Below, piece after piece: positions 1 through 13,063 of a stretch of DNA of 64,000 nt. The DNA lies in assembly GCA_021234155.1 (NCBI GenBank), contig JAJEKV010000674.1, positions 56,176-120,175 of the forward strand. Direction: 5' to 3'. The DNA comes from Isoetes taiwanensis (taxonomy: Eukaryota > Streptophyta > Lycopodiopsida > Isoetales > Isoetaceae). A program made the translations under genes and the position numbers. Within the stretch, counting starts at the first letter, position 1. Every line of letters starts with the position of its first letter. The notes below the pieces were generated by a model that worked only from the letters and a program-made list of their open reading frames with translations, was not told the origin of the DNA and ran no database searches.

Positions 1-3000
1 AAGTTTGTGGAAGTGTCCTTTGTTTCATCTGTGGTGACGAGCTCACACTCTATCTATGTTAGAAAGCATTCTTTCTATAGATACAGTGTGCGATTATATA
101 TTAAAGGCGGTATAGATATAAAGAACTTCCATTTGTTGTTATATTATAATCTGAGTTATTAACCCTCATGAGCGATTAATAGAAAGTCATTCTAATCATA
201 TTAACTTTTTGTGTGTATATGTATTATATTCTCCCTTCACTTTACAATTTCGTTTTCCTATTTTGGTACAATTTTAACAACTCATATATTGCTATTGTGA
301 GTGTTTAGATGCCTCTGACATTTATAGTTACCCTTTAATAGAATTATATATTGTACCGTATATTCCATTTTGACCTATATACGTTAACGTTATCTAAGTC
401 TCGTTATTCCCTTAGGAGTTTGTGTAAGACATACATACTTATCCCCTTCTATTATATTTGATTATGTGTTTAATAACTTGCTGATTATCTTTAATGTTTC
501 CACAATCACACTTTCTATCTTTAGCATAGATTGCAGTCACATGAGGACACATATTAATTCATTGGTTATGTTTGTACATTTACCGAGGGCGTCCGATATT
601 CTTATATTTGAATTACTTATTTATTTTATTGTTATTTTCATAAATTTATCACACATACAGTACAGTGCGGTGGCGTATACATTCAACGTAATTGGTACCG
701 CCCGGTCGCTATCCGGCGATTGCTATGGCTATGCAATGCGTCTGTATCACGAAGGCGATTCGCGACTATGGTGTTCACGGGCGGAAGCATCGAAACCATC
801 ATTGGTGCATACGAGCCTGTTAGATGATGATAAGCGAGGAGGTCGGGGCTCCTACTTGAAGTAGAAGTCTTTGAATGTTGGGAATAAGGAGTGTTAAGAT
901 ATCCCTAATTTGGATGGATACTGAGAAAAATTGGTATGGCGATGTTTGGTATCTAAGTGAAATCTTTGGACCTAAAAATTACGAGGATTGATGTATGATG
1001 CGGCATCTAGGTTGCTATTCAATGTAGAAGGATTTGGATATAGCACGATATATATCGGTGGAGAAGTGGTTTATGATTATCTACTATAGACCATGTTAAG
1101 GAGGTACTATGCCAAGGTGGAAGCTGGATTATAAGTACCCAGCTCACGAGAGGGAAAACACTTTAAAAGTGTAGGTTTGATTAGGTGGAGCGGTAGAGAA
1201 TAATGTGTATGAGGATGTTGATCCATAAATTATGGATTATAAATTACACATATATTGTGTTTGGTAAAGAGATTGATGTTCTGAGGTGTGAAACAAAGGC
1301 GCAAGATTATAGGCGACTAAGAAGACCCACGTAGGCGCGTGAATACACTTAATAACGTTGGTCAAATGCATGATCCTTATGCAGGGTGAAAATTAAAGAA
1401 ATGGCCAGATCCTATGTCGGCCGGGGGTATGTAGACGCCGGATAAGAGACTGGACAATAGTGTGGGACGTAGTTTTCCCACAAGGTGAAGAGAGCTGAGG
1501 TCGAGCCCGACGGCAGGAATAAGCATTCTCGTAAGACTGCTGGAATGGAAGACGAGAATTGCTAGCAAAGGGTGCAAACCGTCTGAAAGCTACAAAGTAT
1601 GTTGGAGCTCTGTGAAGCTTATTCTATGAAGGAAAGTTGACGTTGAACTAATGATACATTAGGAAGGCAAGTAATGTACCCACCCACGACAAGTGGGAGA
1701 CAAGAGGTGCTTGAAAGTTGTTGTAAACAATGTTTCAAATATAGAGAGTTTGGAGGGACACTTTGAAGAGACCAAAGCCTGGAATATGAAGAAGGGAGGC
1801 ATCCAATGAACATCTCGCCAAGGAGGATGTGCTCTGGACTTGGTATCGTGTGTGCATCCAGAGGAGTAGTTCAGCGTTGGTAGATGTGTATTAGGACCAT
1901 TTACTAGGAACATAGCTAAAAAAGATAGGGTATATACTAGAACTTTTTAGTTCACATATATGAATCTGAGGAGGTAATGAAGATAAGAATTCCTATAGTA
2001 GACATCAAGTATGGCCACTAGGAACTTAGGGTGGCATGTGCCCCTATGGAATTTATGACTAGGCGTGAGGACCAAGGCAACCTAAGGATAGAGAGTCTAG
2101 AAGGTGTGGTGTGAAATCCACAGCATATATAGGAGAAGCATCTAGGCTACGTCAACGAATCATATATGAGTCAAGAGTTAGGGTTGGTGCACACATGTTA
2201 CTATATCTCATAATAACAGCGTAGTGGTTTTAGGATGTTTGAAGGATTTAGTAGTATTACATACTACACTAGCGAGGATATCAAGGATGTCGATTGTGAC
2301 ATCGGATGTATGTCATATTACGAGATAATAGACTATTAGGTACAAGGCGAGGGAAATATTACTTGACAAGGTTCTGAAGGAGCATAATGATATGCTTATA
2401 TCACGAGGTATTGGGTTATTAGGTATGCTTTACGAGAGATAAGCATTCAAGTTATCGAATGGTTAGAGTTGATTATCTTAGATATATGTCGTACTAAGGA
2501 AGGCGAGAAAAGTTTAAATAAGTGAGAATAGCTAGAGTAAGTCTAGCATATACGGTGATGTTCGTTCAAAAACATCAGAGGATGGTTGGAGCGGTATTGG
2601 AATAACCGATAATGAGAGCTTAACTACTCAAAGGTTCTAGATACCAATGTATTAGTTCAACGTTATAAGCTAAGAGCATTTATTTGGTTTTGGGAATGAA
2701 AAGATATATAAGAATATCGCGTCCCCTGATGGAAGATAAGAAGGAGTCACGATGACTTTGGCGATTATACCAAAAAAGCGGTCAAGAAGAGGGCGTTACA
2801 TAGGAATTCCAAGTCCCGATAAAATCAAGGCGAGGTGTATTGATCGAAGCGGTTAAGGTTATATAGACCGGTAGTCCATATAATCGAAGAGTTACCCTAC
2901 ACGCGGTGAACAATTCTAGGTACTGAAGTAGGTAGCTGGAGGATCCGTTTCCTTGCGGCATAGACCCGTTAGAGATTATGACTTCGAAACTCTTAAGAGG

Positions 3001-5800
3001 GTAAGGAATTGGATAATCATATGGCGGTTACTAACGAAGATTGAAACATTGGATTTTCCTATTAGAAGGCCAGGGGGTTTTAGTGCCTCCGCTTCATTAT
3101 GAGGGAGCCAAAGGCGACAACATTCAAAGGGATCAAAAGTTGAGTTTGACATGCTAACTTAAGATAAATAGGTTAGGTGTGACAAAACATGGTGAAACGC
3201 AAATTAACTGAAGGAACCTTTAGAAAAGGCCTTGGACCGTGGTAGAAACCTTTGGAACTATGGCATAATCCCATGGGAAAATTATAGTTTATGTACGGGG
3301 TTAAAAGTACCATAAGTTTAAATTCATCCCTTTTAGATCAACCCCTTAGGTTAAGATACTCCATGGTGGCGTACCTTTATTGGGTGGCGATGTCGACTTA
3401 TCTATACATATACCATATAAATACATGGGCGTCACATTCACCCCTCTTAGAAAATAATCTGTCCTCGGCATTGGGGTTAATTAAACAAATGGCCGGTTAA
3501 TCGAAAAAAGCGCAATAGAAGGAAGTATCCTTAAACCTTCTTATGATAAGTATGTTAAATGCACCTTGGTGCTTAAACTCTTCTATGCAGATCCATACAT
3601 GGGCAAGTCACGTCTTGCTTCTTGGCTGCACATGTGAATACATCGGCATGTACAAGTCCAAGCGTAGAGTTGGCCCTGCCCATTTGGGAAGTAGGTGGTA
3701 CAGACCACATCATAAGAACTACAAAGGTTACATTTCAGCTAAGTTAGAGCAGATCTCTAGCGGTGTGGGATGAGGATATATGTTTGTTATGTACATAGCA
3801 TGGACACATACGATAAACATCTTTGGAGAGGTAATCTAGGTGGTGACACTAGGAGAGAAAACGGCGTATCCTAAAGTTCTTGATGGAGGGTGCGGAGATA
3901 CGTTGAAATGTGCAAAGGATGATCAATCCGTTGCATGCTAGGGTATGATGTGGTAGTTTGCACTTGAAGTAAATGTCAGCGGCCAATAGAATAAAGCTTA
4001 AGGTAGTGGGGTTGAGTAGTACAATAGTACAAATTCGGGATAGGTATCAAATAGGAGTTACATGCTAGAAGCTAAAATGTGTCTTGAATAGACACGTAAA
4101 ACTAACTTTCCCACATGATCCATACACGGATCAGGCGGAGAGGTGACGCCATGGGTTTCATGGAGGTCTCGAACATGGATACAAGTCCGTGTTGTCTCAA
4201 CATAGATAATTGTAGAAAGGCTCACAAAGTACAAGGCAAGCACCTTGTAATTCACGATTTATCTGAAGGCTCACCGGCTCTTAGGCCATGACTATGGCTT
4301 AAATGCGGATGCCAAGTCATTTGGAATGCGAACAGTGACATGACATCATGGCAGAGAAATGTAATGAGTAACATTTCGGGATGTAGGACAATGTTGGATT
4401 ATAACTCCCAATGATAGGTAGGTTTACAATATAAGGGCCATATAATAGTGGCTTAGAAGGCACAAGGCGGTTAACGGATACGTAAAAGGAGTAATTGGAT
4501 TGGTGACTCTCTTGAATATAGATCACAACTAAAAGGATGATTTGTATCTGATGTGGCTGATGCATGATATTTAGCAATCTGGATAGATAGGTTATTACCT
4601 AACATGAAGGGTGGTCATTGCTAATATACAAAAGGTAGATTTGCGGCTTGAAAGGCGGCAAGAGCTGAAAAACTCCTTAAAGATTTGGTGCATGGCTTAG
4701 GGAAGAAGACTTCCATGTCCTAAGACAAGATGGTGAATTGAATTCACCAAGGACATTTTAATAAATAGATAGATAGGTAGATAGCATTTATATGTCATGC
4801 CACATTGGCGTCCACGAGGACATATGATGGACCCCGGAGACTTGAACACAATATCTACGAATAGAGGAGGCCTACCTTGGGGGTCTTTGGGTGGTCTTGT
4901 CCTTTGGGACATTCACATAACCTTGGAATCACGTAAGTTCATTTGTGGAACTTAGCGCCATTTGGGGATTAAAGGAATGGTTGGAAATACTTTTCCCCAA
5001 CCATATTTGGATACCCTAGAAGGAGGTGAGTAATCAACAAGGGTTGGGTGGCATTGGATTATCTGGGGAGAACAACTCTAAAAAAAAAGGTAGATTGTTG
5101 TCACTTTGGTGGTGTGGTGGTGAGATAACTACTCATAGCCATGTAGGCGGTGAAGTTTGGCACAAAATGATACCAAGGTTTGTACCCAACAAAAGGACTC
5201 ATTACATTATTTGAGTATGTGCCATGATCTAGGGGAAGTGATCCGTAAAAGGAACAAGACCAATGAGAAGGAATATTGAAGGGTGGTAGGATCAAAGGAA
5301 TCCAAACCGATGGTCTAGAGGGTCTTTGCATGGCAGTCCCTAGTCGGTTGGGCGACAAAGAGATCCTTTCTCTCAGGAGGCCGGGGAGGCGAGTCAAGGT
5401 TTAGACACTAGAGTGAGGCAGCGTTAATTAGAATTATGTTTATAAAACATTACTTATATAACGTCGAATAAGGTCTAATATAAAGCATATGAATGTAGTA
5501 TGGATTGAATCATGGCAAGGGCGAAGAAAAGCTGTGTTATCAAGGCATCGCCAAAGGACAATAATAATTAAAGTTATGGATGGAGGCAGCGAGATAACTT
5601 GGGCATTATTATCGTCGCCTAAAGAATATCAAGGATATAACACATCTTTGCTATTCTAGAGAGTTGCCACATGTCGTTAATTAAATTCGAATTAGTCCCA
5701 CCAAGTGAGTTGATGTTATCATAACAAGTTGGCGGACTTGTTAGATTACGATCGTGTCATTTTGGTCGGTTTATTCCTAGGGGATACTAGCTTTATATAT
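1..5800. other. Decayed repeat-derived DNA, no intact gene
   Basis: This stretch has no open frame longer than about 130 codons, and stops are dense in all six frames. One short plus-strand trace at 1124-1157 reads LDYKYPAHEREN. It resembles the start of the RNase H part of Ty3/gypsy polyproteins, where a Y-P-x-H-E-x-E motif is usual. I could not follow a reverse transcriptase or integrase on either side, so only the general statement that this is old retroelement DNA is supported. The frame at 466-864 (132 codons) has no recognisable domain and is probably chance in AT-rich DNA. Confidence 0.35.
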
Positions 5801-5845
5801 GGTTAACAGTTATCCGGTTGACTATGGCGGAGAAAGGTCGACTCA

Positions 5846-6036
5846 GTGGCCATGGCAAGAGTGCTTACTCCGGCGGCTATGGCGAGAGAGCTTGCTCCGG
5901 CTATATGGCGAGAGAGCTTGCTGCTCGGCTATGGCGAGAGAGCTTGCTCCGGCGGCTATGGCGAGAGCTTGCTCCGTGCTATGGCGAGAGAGCTTGCTCG
6001 GCGGCTATGGCGAGAGAGCTTGCCCCTGGGCGGAGT
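5846..6036 (+). repeat. Short tandem repeat, ~24-27 bp unit, about seven copies
   Basis: Imperfect copies of a unit with core CTATGGCGAGAGAGCTTGCT, followed by a variable CCGGCGG, stand head to tail. Copies differ by 1-4 bases in the spacer (CCGG, CCGGCGG, CGGCGG, CCGTG). All three forward frames stay open across it, which is expected of a stop-free repeat and does not show coding. It lies just before the SINE-like segment. Confidence 0.85.
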
Positions 6037-6114
6037 TCTTTGCCTCCACTTCGTGGGTTTACCAAAGGCGGCTCTAATTTTTAAAATATAGATGCATTAT
6101 AAATATTAGAAAAA

Positions 6115-6400
6115 GGGTTATATCCCTTCAAGAAAGAAGTTGGCTTATTGGTGAAGGTGTTGGTTTGGGTCTTGAAGGTGAGGGGTTCAAGACCCCATAG
6201 TACCCTTTTATATAAAAGTTGCTATCTGAGAAATAGAGTACTATATGTGTATAAGAAATATGTGAAACACATATGTTACATTCAAAGAGAGTTTGGTGTG
6301 GTGGTAGGCACCTAGGTTTGGAGATTCGAGAGGTCATGGGTTCAAATGGGTTGAGGCGCCATAAAATATGTATATAAAGAAAAATAATAAAATTTTTATA
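6115..6400 (+). repeat. SINE-like segment with two tRNA-type pol III promoters
   Basis: Two box A / box B pairs occur in tandem. The first has a box A-like TGGCTTATTGG at 6141-6151 and a box B-like GGTTCAAGACC at 6183-6193. The second has TGGTGTGGTGG at 6294-6304 and GGTTCAAATGG at 6339-6349. Spacings of about 42-45 bases suit internal pol III promoters derived from tRNA genes. The segment ends in an A/T-rich tail near 6365-6400. No cloverleaf can be folded, so these are not tRNA genes. A dimeric SINE, or two adjacent SINE relics, is the best reading. Confidence 0.45.
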
Positions 6401-9400
6401 TCGGCGGAAATCTGGCGTTTTTTATACGGTCGGGCGCCGCTTGACATTATCTGCAGCGTTTCTACGGCGTCGTGAGTCGATCAAAAGCAAAGCGGCGCCC
6501 GAGTTGACTTTTCGGGGCCCCTCCTTGACCATTTTTCGCCGACTAACGGTTGTCCTAGGGTATTTGGGGTGCGCCCGATCCAATGGAGCCATTTTCGCCT
6601 TCATCCCAGCTACCTACAAAGGTTATAGCCCCTCCAAACTTGGGTCCTCCGATTAAGCCCTAACTTCTTTAAACCTAACCGGCGAGCTACGAGTTAGAGT
6701 TTGGCGGTGCTATGATTACGGTCAACCGAATCATGGCTCGATCACAATTGTGGCGCTCCCTTCATATATCGACACCCGGCCGTATACATGCGAGGGGACT
6801 TTCCCCTCCCATGGCAACCAACTAGCCATGGCGGGGCCCTCCGTCTATTCCGGGCCATCTATGAAATGATGCCCGAAAGAAGGACACTGAAAGGGTCATT
6901 CGCCCCACGCCTTCAATGGGACTCCTACGTCGGCGGAAGCATGAATACAAGGGTTAGCACCACGGCATAAATCATATATAAATAACCACCACGCGAAGGG
7001 TGGGCATCCATCAAATACCAGCGGCATAGAATATGCATCTAAACCTAAGAAAACACCCAAACCCCGGGTTCTACCCAGGCTTCGGACTCGGTGAGGATGG
7101 CCCGAATTTGGGCCTCAAGAGATCAGCCAGACCAGGAGTCTTGGCATGGCGTTGGCTGGCATAGAACATCGGCTAGGGTTGACCACTCCATCCGCCCCTC
7201 ACTGTGCACACTTTGCGGATGGGTCAATTCACGCTATGGCTTTGCTATAGCCTTCAGGGAAACGCAGGTTCAAGGTATCACCCTTTGAGCCTACTCCCGG
7301 GTTCATGGCGCCTGGTCCGATGAGGCAGGTCGGGGAAGCGTCCCCTTCGGAATCCGCGGTGGTTCCATGGGTGAGCTAGAGAATACGTGCAAAACTACGG
7401 CGACCCCCGCATCCGTGCAGAGCTTACTCACCTAAATCTACTCAAAGTGCATGGTGCCCCATACGGGTCACACCACTACACCCGGGGAGTGTCCGGACCC
7501 ATACCGGCCCTCTCAGGTGGACCTGCTATCGGGGCCTAGCCCTTGTAGGAGTCCGGGAGCCTTGTATGTTGCGTGCGGGACCCCACCCCCACTTCACCCT
7601 TGTGTTCCTTATGCGGTGCTTAAGCCGGTCCATAAGCGTCTATGACCCGGTGGGCTCTTGTACACAGCCATAATATTGGGAATTACTGGGGTTTTATCTA
7701 GGAACATACTAGCATTATATGAGTTAGGAGGTCTCTACCCGCCCTTATTTCCCCATTTCGAGTGATACCATACAAAGAACTATCAATCCATCCTTTTTAG
7801 GAACCAAACCAGAATCGAATATAAAGAGAACTTACCTTTACAATCAAGGGTTAGTTCCTACCATTAAAAACCAGAGAGAGAACAGGATGAGAACATCACA
7901 ACAAGTGCCCAACAGGGGCTACCCTAGAATTCACAACTAAACTACTACCAACGGTGTTTCTTTGGACCCGTTATCGTGGGGTGCTTCCATAGTCTTTGTC
8001 TGACGAAGGGTGGCGACAGCGACTAGGGGTTGTTTAGTGATTTTGGTGAGGTCGACAGCAGTCCTTGGCTCATTTGCTCCTTGGGCCAAGCAGTCCTTGA
8101 AAGGCTTCGGCCAGATCCTTGGGCTTTCGGTGCAATTTGCTCCTTGGGCCATTTGACTCCTCTTCTCCATCTCCAGCTGCTCCTAATTCGAATTGGGGCA
8201 CAAAAGCCCTAATTTGGGTGTCCAAAATGGAAACCATGCCTTGCCCAATCGATTTGGGCCAAGTGGCACCCCCTTGTTGGTGCTAATTAACTAATTTAGC
8301 TTAATTAGGGTAATTAGGCTATATACTTTATAATTATCCACAATGGATTTATTAACATAGCTAAATAAAACCATTGTGGTCGATGCCCACTTAGCCAATT
8401 ACCCCCTTATGTCCTAGTGACGTGTCCCGGCGTGCATACGTATACCGTATGAATGCCTGGAACGTCACATTGGCCGCGAGCTTTTGACCCCAAAAAAGCT
8501 ATAATGGATCATTGTCTTTAATTTCATGAGGCATTGAATCAGTGGTGATGCAATTAATTGACGATGTGGTGAGATAACCATCTAGGAGGTAATTGTATAT
8601 CTAATAACCATTTAGGAAGTAATTGTTATCGTGGTAATCATATTTTGTGCTTACCACTTATATTTCATCCTTACCATCTTTCATTCGATTATATGTGTCC
8701 TTTTTATCTTAACACTTTCTTGCTCCTCACATTCTTGCCAAGTGCTCTCCTTGTTTTCCTTGTCTAGTCGACTTACTTCTATCCGAAACTATGTGTGTCA
8801 ATAGAGTTCTATTTTCTTTCTAGCATGACCTCTTATGTATATTCCCCTTTCAACTCTCTCCTAGACACCTTAAAATACATTCTCTTCTCCTTCTATGTGG
8901 TTTCTTCTAACTTTAGTTTTATTTGAGCTTGTGATTTGGGGCTCTATTGGACATTGCCTTGAAAGTCATATTATGTGCTTTTTATTATGCCTTGCGCCTA
9001 AGGTGTGGCTTGAGTTTTTGGATTTATGGGTGATTATCACTGCCTGAGCATTAGATTTATTGTGCTTTAGTATGTTGATATTAATTATTGTGTAGAGCCA
9101 TTGCGTAAGATACGTGCTGGAGTTGTCGAGACATCTTTAGGCCTATCATCTTTGTACCTTGCTTGTTCATGCATCCAAAACATCTTAATATGCACCTGAA
9201 ATGCGCTTTTTCATCCTTGTTTGCCTTCTTCTTCCCACAACTATTTATTAAATAGTAGTAAGTTGGTTAAAACCATGGCCTGAGACTTCCGAAATGATTG
9301 AATGTCATGCATATCTAGGCACTATGTTACTGTAGTGCAAGGTGGTGCTACCATTATGAATAACCATTGGAAACGCAATATTGGTATTGGTCATTTCTTA

Positions 9401-10720
9401 TGCTTTGTTCCTAAATTTTGCACTAACTATCTGTGTACCCTTTGTAATGGCATTTCTAAGGTAATCTTTAAAGCATAGCCTTGAAACACACATACTCTCT
9501 TGTTTTTGTGGTGCATGTTATGTTAAAAGTTTGCATGAGTATGATCTCTTGTGGTTGTACATGTAAGAAATGCATAGGATTTACATTTGAGTTGTTAATG
9601 GGTGGTATTATGATCATACATGATAATATCTAGGATATATAATCATTGTGGCATCTGAGGCATGTGAAATAAAAAACACTGCATAAGTGCATAGCCTCTG
9701 AGGTCGGAGTCCACGTGCAATGGTTTGACTTGCAATCGTGTTTGTAAGTGACATCAGGCATTGTTATCCCGGCTGGATTCTTTGTCGCGCTACATGGAAG
9801 GATTACACATGAGGCAAACCCCGCCGCATTGGCTGCAAGTCCTGATCAGCCCGGGTGGCATGTTAGAACCGGAGTAGGCACTATATGCTGATGAGAATGT
9901 TTAAGCATGGATATGGAAATGTTATGTGGCTTGTATGTATACTAACCTAGTTGGTTGGGTGCAGTGGGACTATTGGGTAAGCATGATGATTGTTATGGTA
10001 TTATGAGTTTTATTTGTGTATGAATAGTTCTTAAGTGCCCCAAACCCCCACTTAGTCTTTAGGACTAACCCCCAGATTGGTGTAAGCAGTACCTGATGGA
10101 AGGTAGTTCAGTAGGGCCGCAGAGACTCGAGGTTAGAGGCCCCGATAGGATCAAAGAGTTGGAGCCATGATTTCCCCCAGGAGCGGAATTCCGGCGTGAG
10201 GAGGTGCTAGATTTCCTTCGCGAATTGGAGGATGAGGCTAGTGAGCATGTAACCGGATGGCCTAGGGATCAGAGGAGAATCATCCTTCCGGGGTAGAAAC
10301 TAGTGTGGGATCTACCCCCAATTTTGTGGAACCTTCTTTAGAAGGTAATGAAGTCCACCTGTACGCAAATGAAGGGGATGACCTCCCATTGCATTCGGAG
10401 GATCAAGCGGCTATAGACGCCTTAATGAGTGAACCCTCTGATGATAAGAGCTCTCTAGTTGAATACTTTTCTCATAACTAGTAATTTTATTGATTGTGGA
10501 TTTGAGTGTCTTGAAGATTTGGATGTATATACATGTATTATATGAATTGTCTTCAACACTTGTTGAAGGTTAATGGAACAAAGATATGCTTTTTTCCTTG
10601 GTGCACAATACATAAGAACTTGCATCAATATCTAAGGAGCTCCAACCATCCCGTGTAAATGTGTCAATATCAAGTGTGTGAAAGGACAGGATCCCAAGCT
10701 GCCTCGAAGAGGCCAGCTTG
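6400..10720. other. Unresolved region, probably LTR-retrotransposon-derived
   Basis: 6400-7700 is GC-richer than its surroundings and contains short frames without recognised domains. 8270-10600 looks like a long terminal or untranslated region, with TGTTGG near 8278, an AT-rich stretch and C-rich runs near 10040-10075. A direct repeat of TTTGCTCCTTGGGCCA stands near 8070 and 8138. I found no primer-binding site, polypurine tract or matching second LTR, so boundaries and family are unknown. Confidence 0.25.
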
Positions 10721-10740
10721 CACTACAAGAGAATGCTTGC

Positions 10741-11090
10741 CAGACGTCAGGAAAATCATCAGGCACTCCAAGGTGGGTTTGTAAGCACACATTGACGATT
10801 GTAATGACGATTAGACTGACGTGAAGCCTGATGAATACTATCTGATGCATATTCTGACGAGTAGCCTGATGCAAACTTTCTGACAACCTGTCTGACGAAC
10901 TGCTTGACGAGAGATCTGACGATTATTCTGACTATTTTTCTGACGAGTAATCTGACAATTAGCTTGACGGGGGCACTTGATTATTCTTCTGACTATTACT
11001 CTGACTATTAGCGTCAGATTAGTAGTCAGCATATTCATTAGAAGATACGTCAGATTAATAGTCAGCAAATTCATCAGAAGATACACATTT
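10741..11090 (+). repeat. Left subterminal repeats of the 10.7-kb CACTA element
   Basis: Some 20 copies of CTGACGA, CTGACTA, CTGATG and close variants occur at short intervals on the plus strand. The polarity then flips to CGTCAG/AGTCAG. Two direct copies of a ~38-bp block containing GTCAGATTA and AGTCAGCA stand at about 11010-11050 and 11048-11086. In CACTA elements such subterminal motifs are binding sites for the element-encoded TNPA-type protein; that this holds here is inference. Confidence 0.8.
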
Positions 11091-11209
11091 TTCCTTTTGA
11101 GGCCTTTACACTAAGTCCTTAGTAAGTACATAGCCATATAGACTCGATTTTTACCAATTGAAATAACTCAAAGTGCATTAGGGAGTGCATTGATGATCTA
11201 TCATCACAT

Positions 11210-12320
11210 CTATCGCTAATTCCGGGAATAAGCAATGGTAGTATCTTGGTTATTGAATCTAGTGATTAGACATGGCACTCTAACAAAGTGCACTTCAAAC
11301 AAAATTCCGCGGTAAGTTATTGGTTACTGAATCTAGTTATTATGCACTTCAAACAAAATTGCGTGATAAGTTCCGGGAATTAGAAATAAGCAAGGGGTAC
11401 GTTCTTGGTTATTGAATCTACTAGACATTGCACTATAGGATAAGTCCTGGGAATTAGTAATAAGATAAATGCGTGACAATATCTTTGCTTCCTTATTTAT
11501 AAAACCAATGTTATTGTGATACTTTGAACCTATGCACTCCTTAAAACCATTCTATATTAGTACATATGAGCTAACTAAAAAGATAAGGTACTAAGATAAG
11601 GTGCTTTAATCATAAAATTGTTCGCCTTAGATTTAGGTTTATAGAAATCTTCCTCCTTCAAATTATCATGCCCATATGCGTTTGTCAACTGTGACTTTCA
11701 CTTGGAATTTTCATGTTCTGCTAACATGTGACTAGCCTAGTTATTGTACCCCTTGGGGACACCCTTCGGAAAGTGGAAATGGTGCATATAAGGGATGTCT
11801 TACATTGATACGAGCCATTGGTCATGTGACTCCTTCACGGTGCATAATTCAAGGGTATGTGAAAGGCTAACCTTTGAAAGCAAATGTGACTTGCTGCTCA
11901 CAGCATTGTATAATATGCATCTGAATCCCCTTCATGATTTTATGAAGGGGTGGCACATGAGCTAATCTTGGTGGGCACTAAGCCTTTAACATGGCGATCT
12001 CTACCAATTTTATATGGGATGTATATCCCATATTATATATATTCTTTAAGTGGCAATTTTTGTCTCAAAAAATAGTTGTTGAACAATGGGCCTATAGTTG
12101 CCCTTGTTGCCATACACACAGTAAGTGGAAAGTAGCAAGGAAATTAAACTATGTGATGGCATAATAACTATAAGTAACAATGGAAATTAAATTATAGTGC
12201 TTATTGAACTATGTGAAGGGTGTAAGTAGCAAGGAACTCAAACTAGGTGAATGCATAATAATTAAGTTGCAAGGAAATCAAACTATAGTGCTTATTAAAT
12301 TTTGTGAAGGCATATTCAAA
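11210..12320. repeat. Diverged internal repeats in the CACTA element
   Basis: A motif built of TTCCGGGAAT, AAGCAA and CTTGGTTATTGAATCTA recurs about three times between 11215 and 11460. A second family (AAGGAAATTAAACTA, GTGCTTATTAAA, TGTGAAGG) recurs between 12135 and 12310. Neither is coding. They show internal duplication during the element's decay. Confidence 0.5.
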
Positions 12321-12734
12321 AAGGTTATGGACATTTCGACCTTAGGGTTCCAGCAGAAAGGCAACGATGCCGCTTTAGGTTTACAGGGAAAAGCGATCGG
12401 AATGGATTTCCCAGCTGTGCAATGGATGATTGCTTGGTAAGATTGATAGCAGTACAGGAATATTTGTGGAATGATGGAGCGGAATGGTGATCCAACATAG
12501 AGGTGGCCGATCACATGTAAGTCCAGATCTGGATATTCTTCTAATGCCTCATCCCAAATTTAGCAGAGGTGTATACGCCTGGAATAAGAGGTAACATTGT
12601 CTGGCTAGCTTGCCAGCATGATAACGGCTAAGAAGATAGCCACACAGAATGCTGGCTCAATATAGAATAGGAGCAGGTCTATTTTGCAGATCACCACATA
12701 CCTATTCTGAAGGCGCCCTTGAGCTGCACCTCAA

Positions 12735-13063
12735 ATGAAGAAGGCTAAGCGGACCAGGCAGGACCTGCTTAATCTAATTAATGGTGCTGGCCTGGATCTT
12801 GTGGCATTATGCAAGAAGGCTGGTGAAGTTTCTGCCCAGCCCAGTAAGCGGTTCTTGCTGGAAATTGTGACGAAATATAGCTTGGAGACTCCAGCAACAT
12901 CCAACAAAGATGGGAGCATAAGCAAATACATGTCCCAAAATGCAGATTCGGGCAAGATGGGCACATAGGCTGGCATAGACCAAGTAGCAGATTCCCTTGA
13001 AGCCCAACAACAAGAATATTCAAGTGGGGACGAAAATGATGAGGAGCTACAGCTGAATCAGGT
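12735..13063 (+). pseudogene. Coding-like fragment inside the CACTA element, unknown function
   Basis: An open stretch of 77 codons begins at 12735 with a K/R-rich start (MKKAKRTRQDLLNLINGAG). It continues past a TAG at 12966-12968 in the same frame with acidic, Q/S/E-rich residues up to about 13063. A potential splice donor (CAG|GTTTCT) follows. The basic amphipathic segment and acidic tail could come from a DNA-binding protein of TNPA type or from a captured host exon. I do not recognise the family. Composition is more protein-like than the surrounding AT-rich DNA, but coding is not proven. Confidence 0.3.

Noticed and set aside
466-864. 132-codon hydrophobic frame
   Set aside because: AT-rich region, no domain, no homologue I recognise, and no promoter or splice signals.
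5846-6036. CRISPR-like array
   Set aside because: Spacers are absent or 2-5 bases long; it is a simple minisatellite in plant nuclear DNA.
5799-6091. Three overlapping plus-strand frames of 81-92 codons
   Set aside because: They are the three reading frames of a stop-free ~25-bp tandem repeat; no domain and no frame preference.
10741-11090. CRISPR-like or regulatory short-repeat array
   Set aside because: Explained by subterminal repeats of the CACTA element with exact ends and target duplication.
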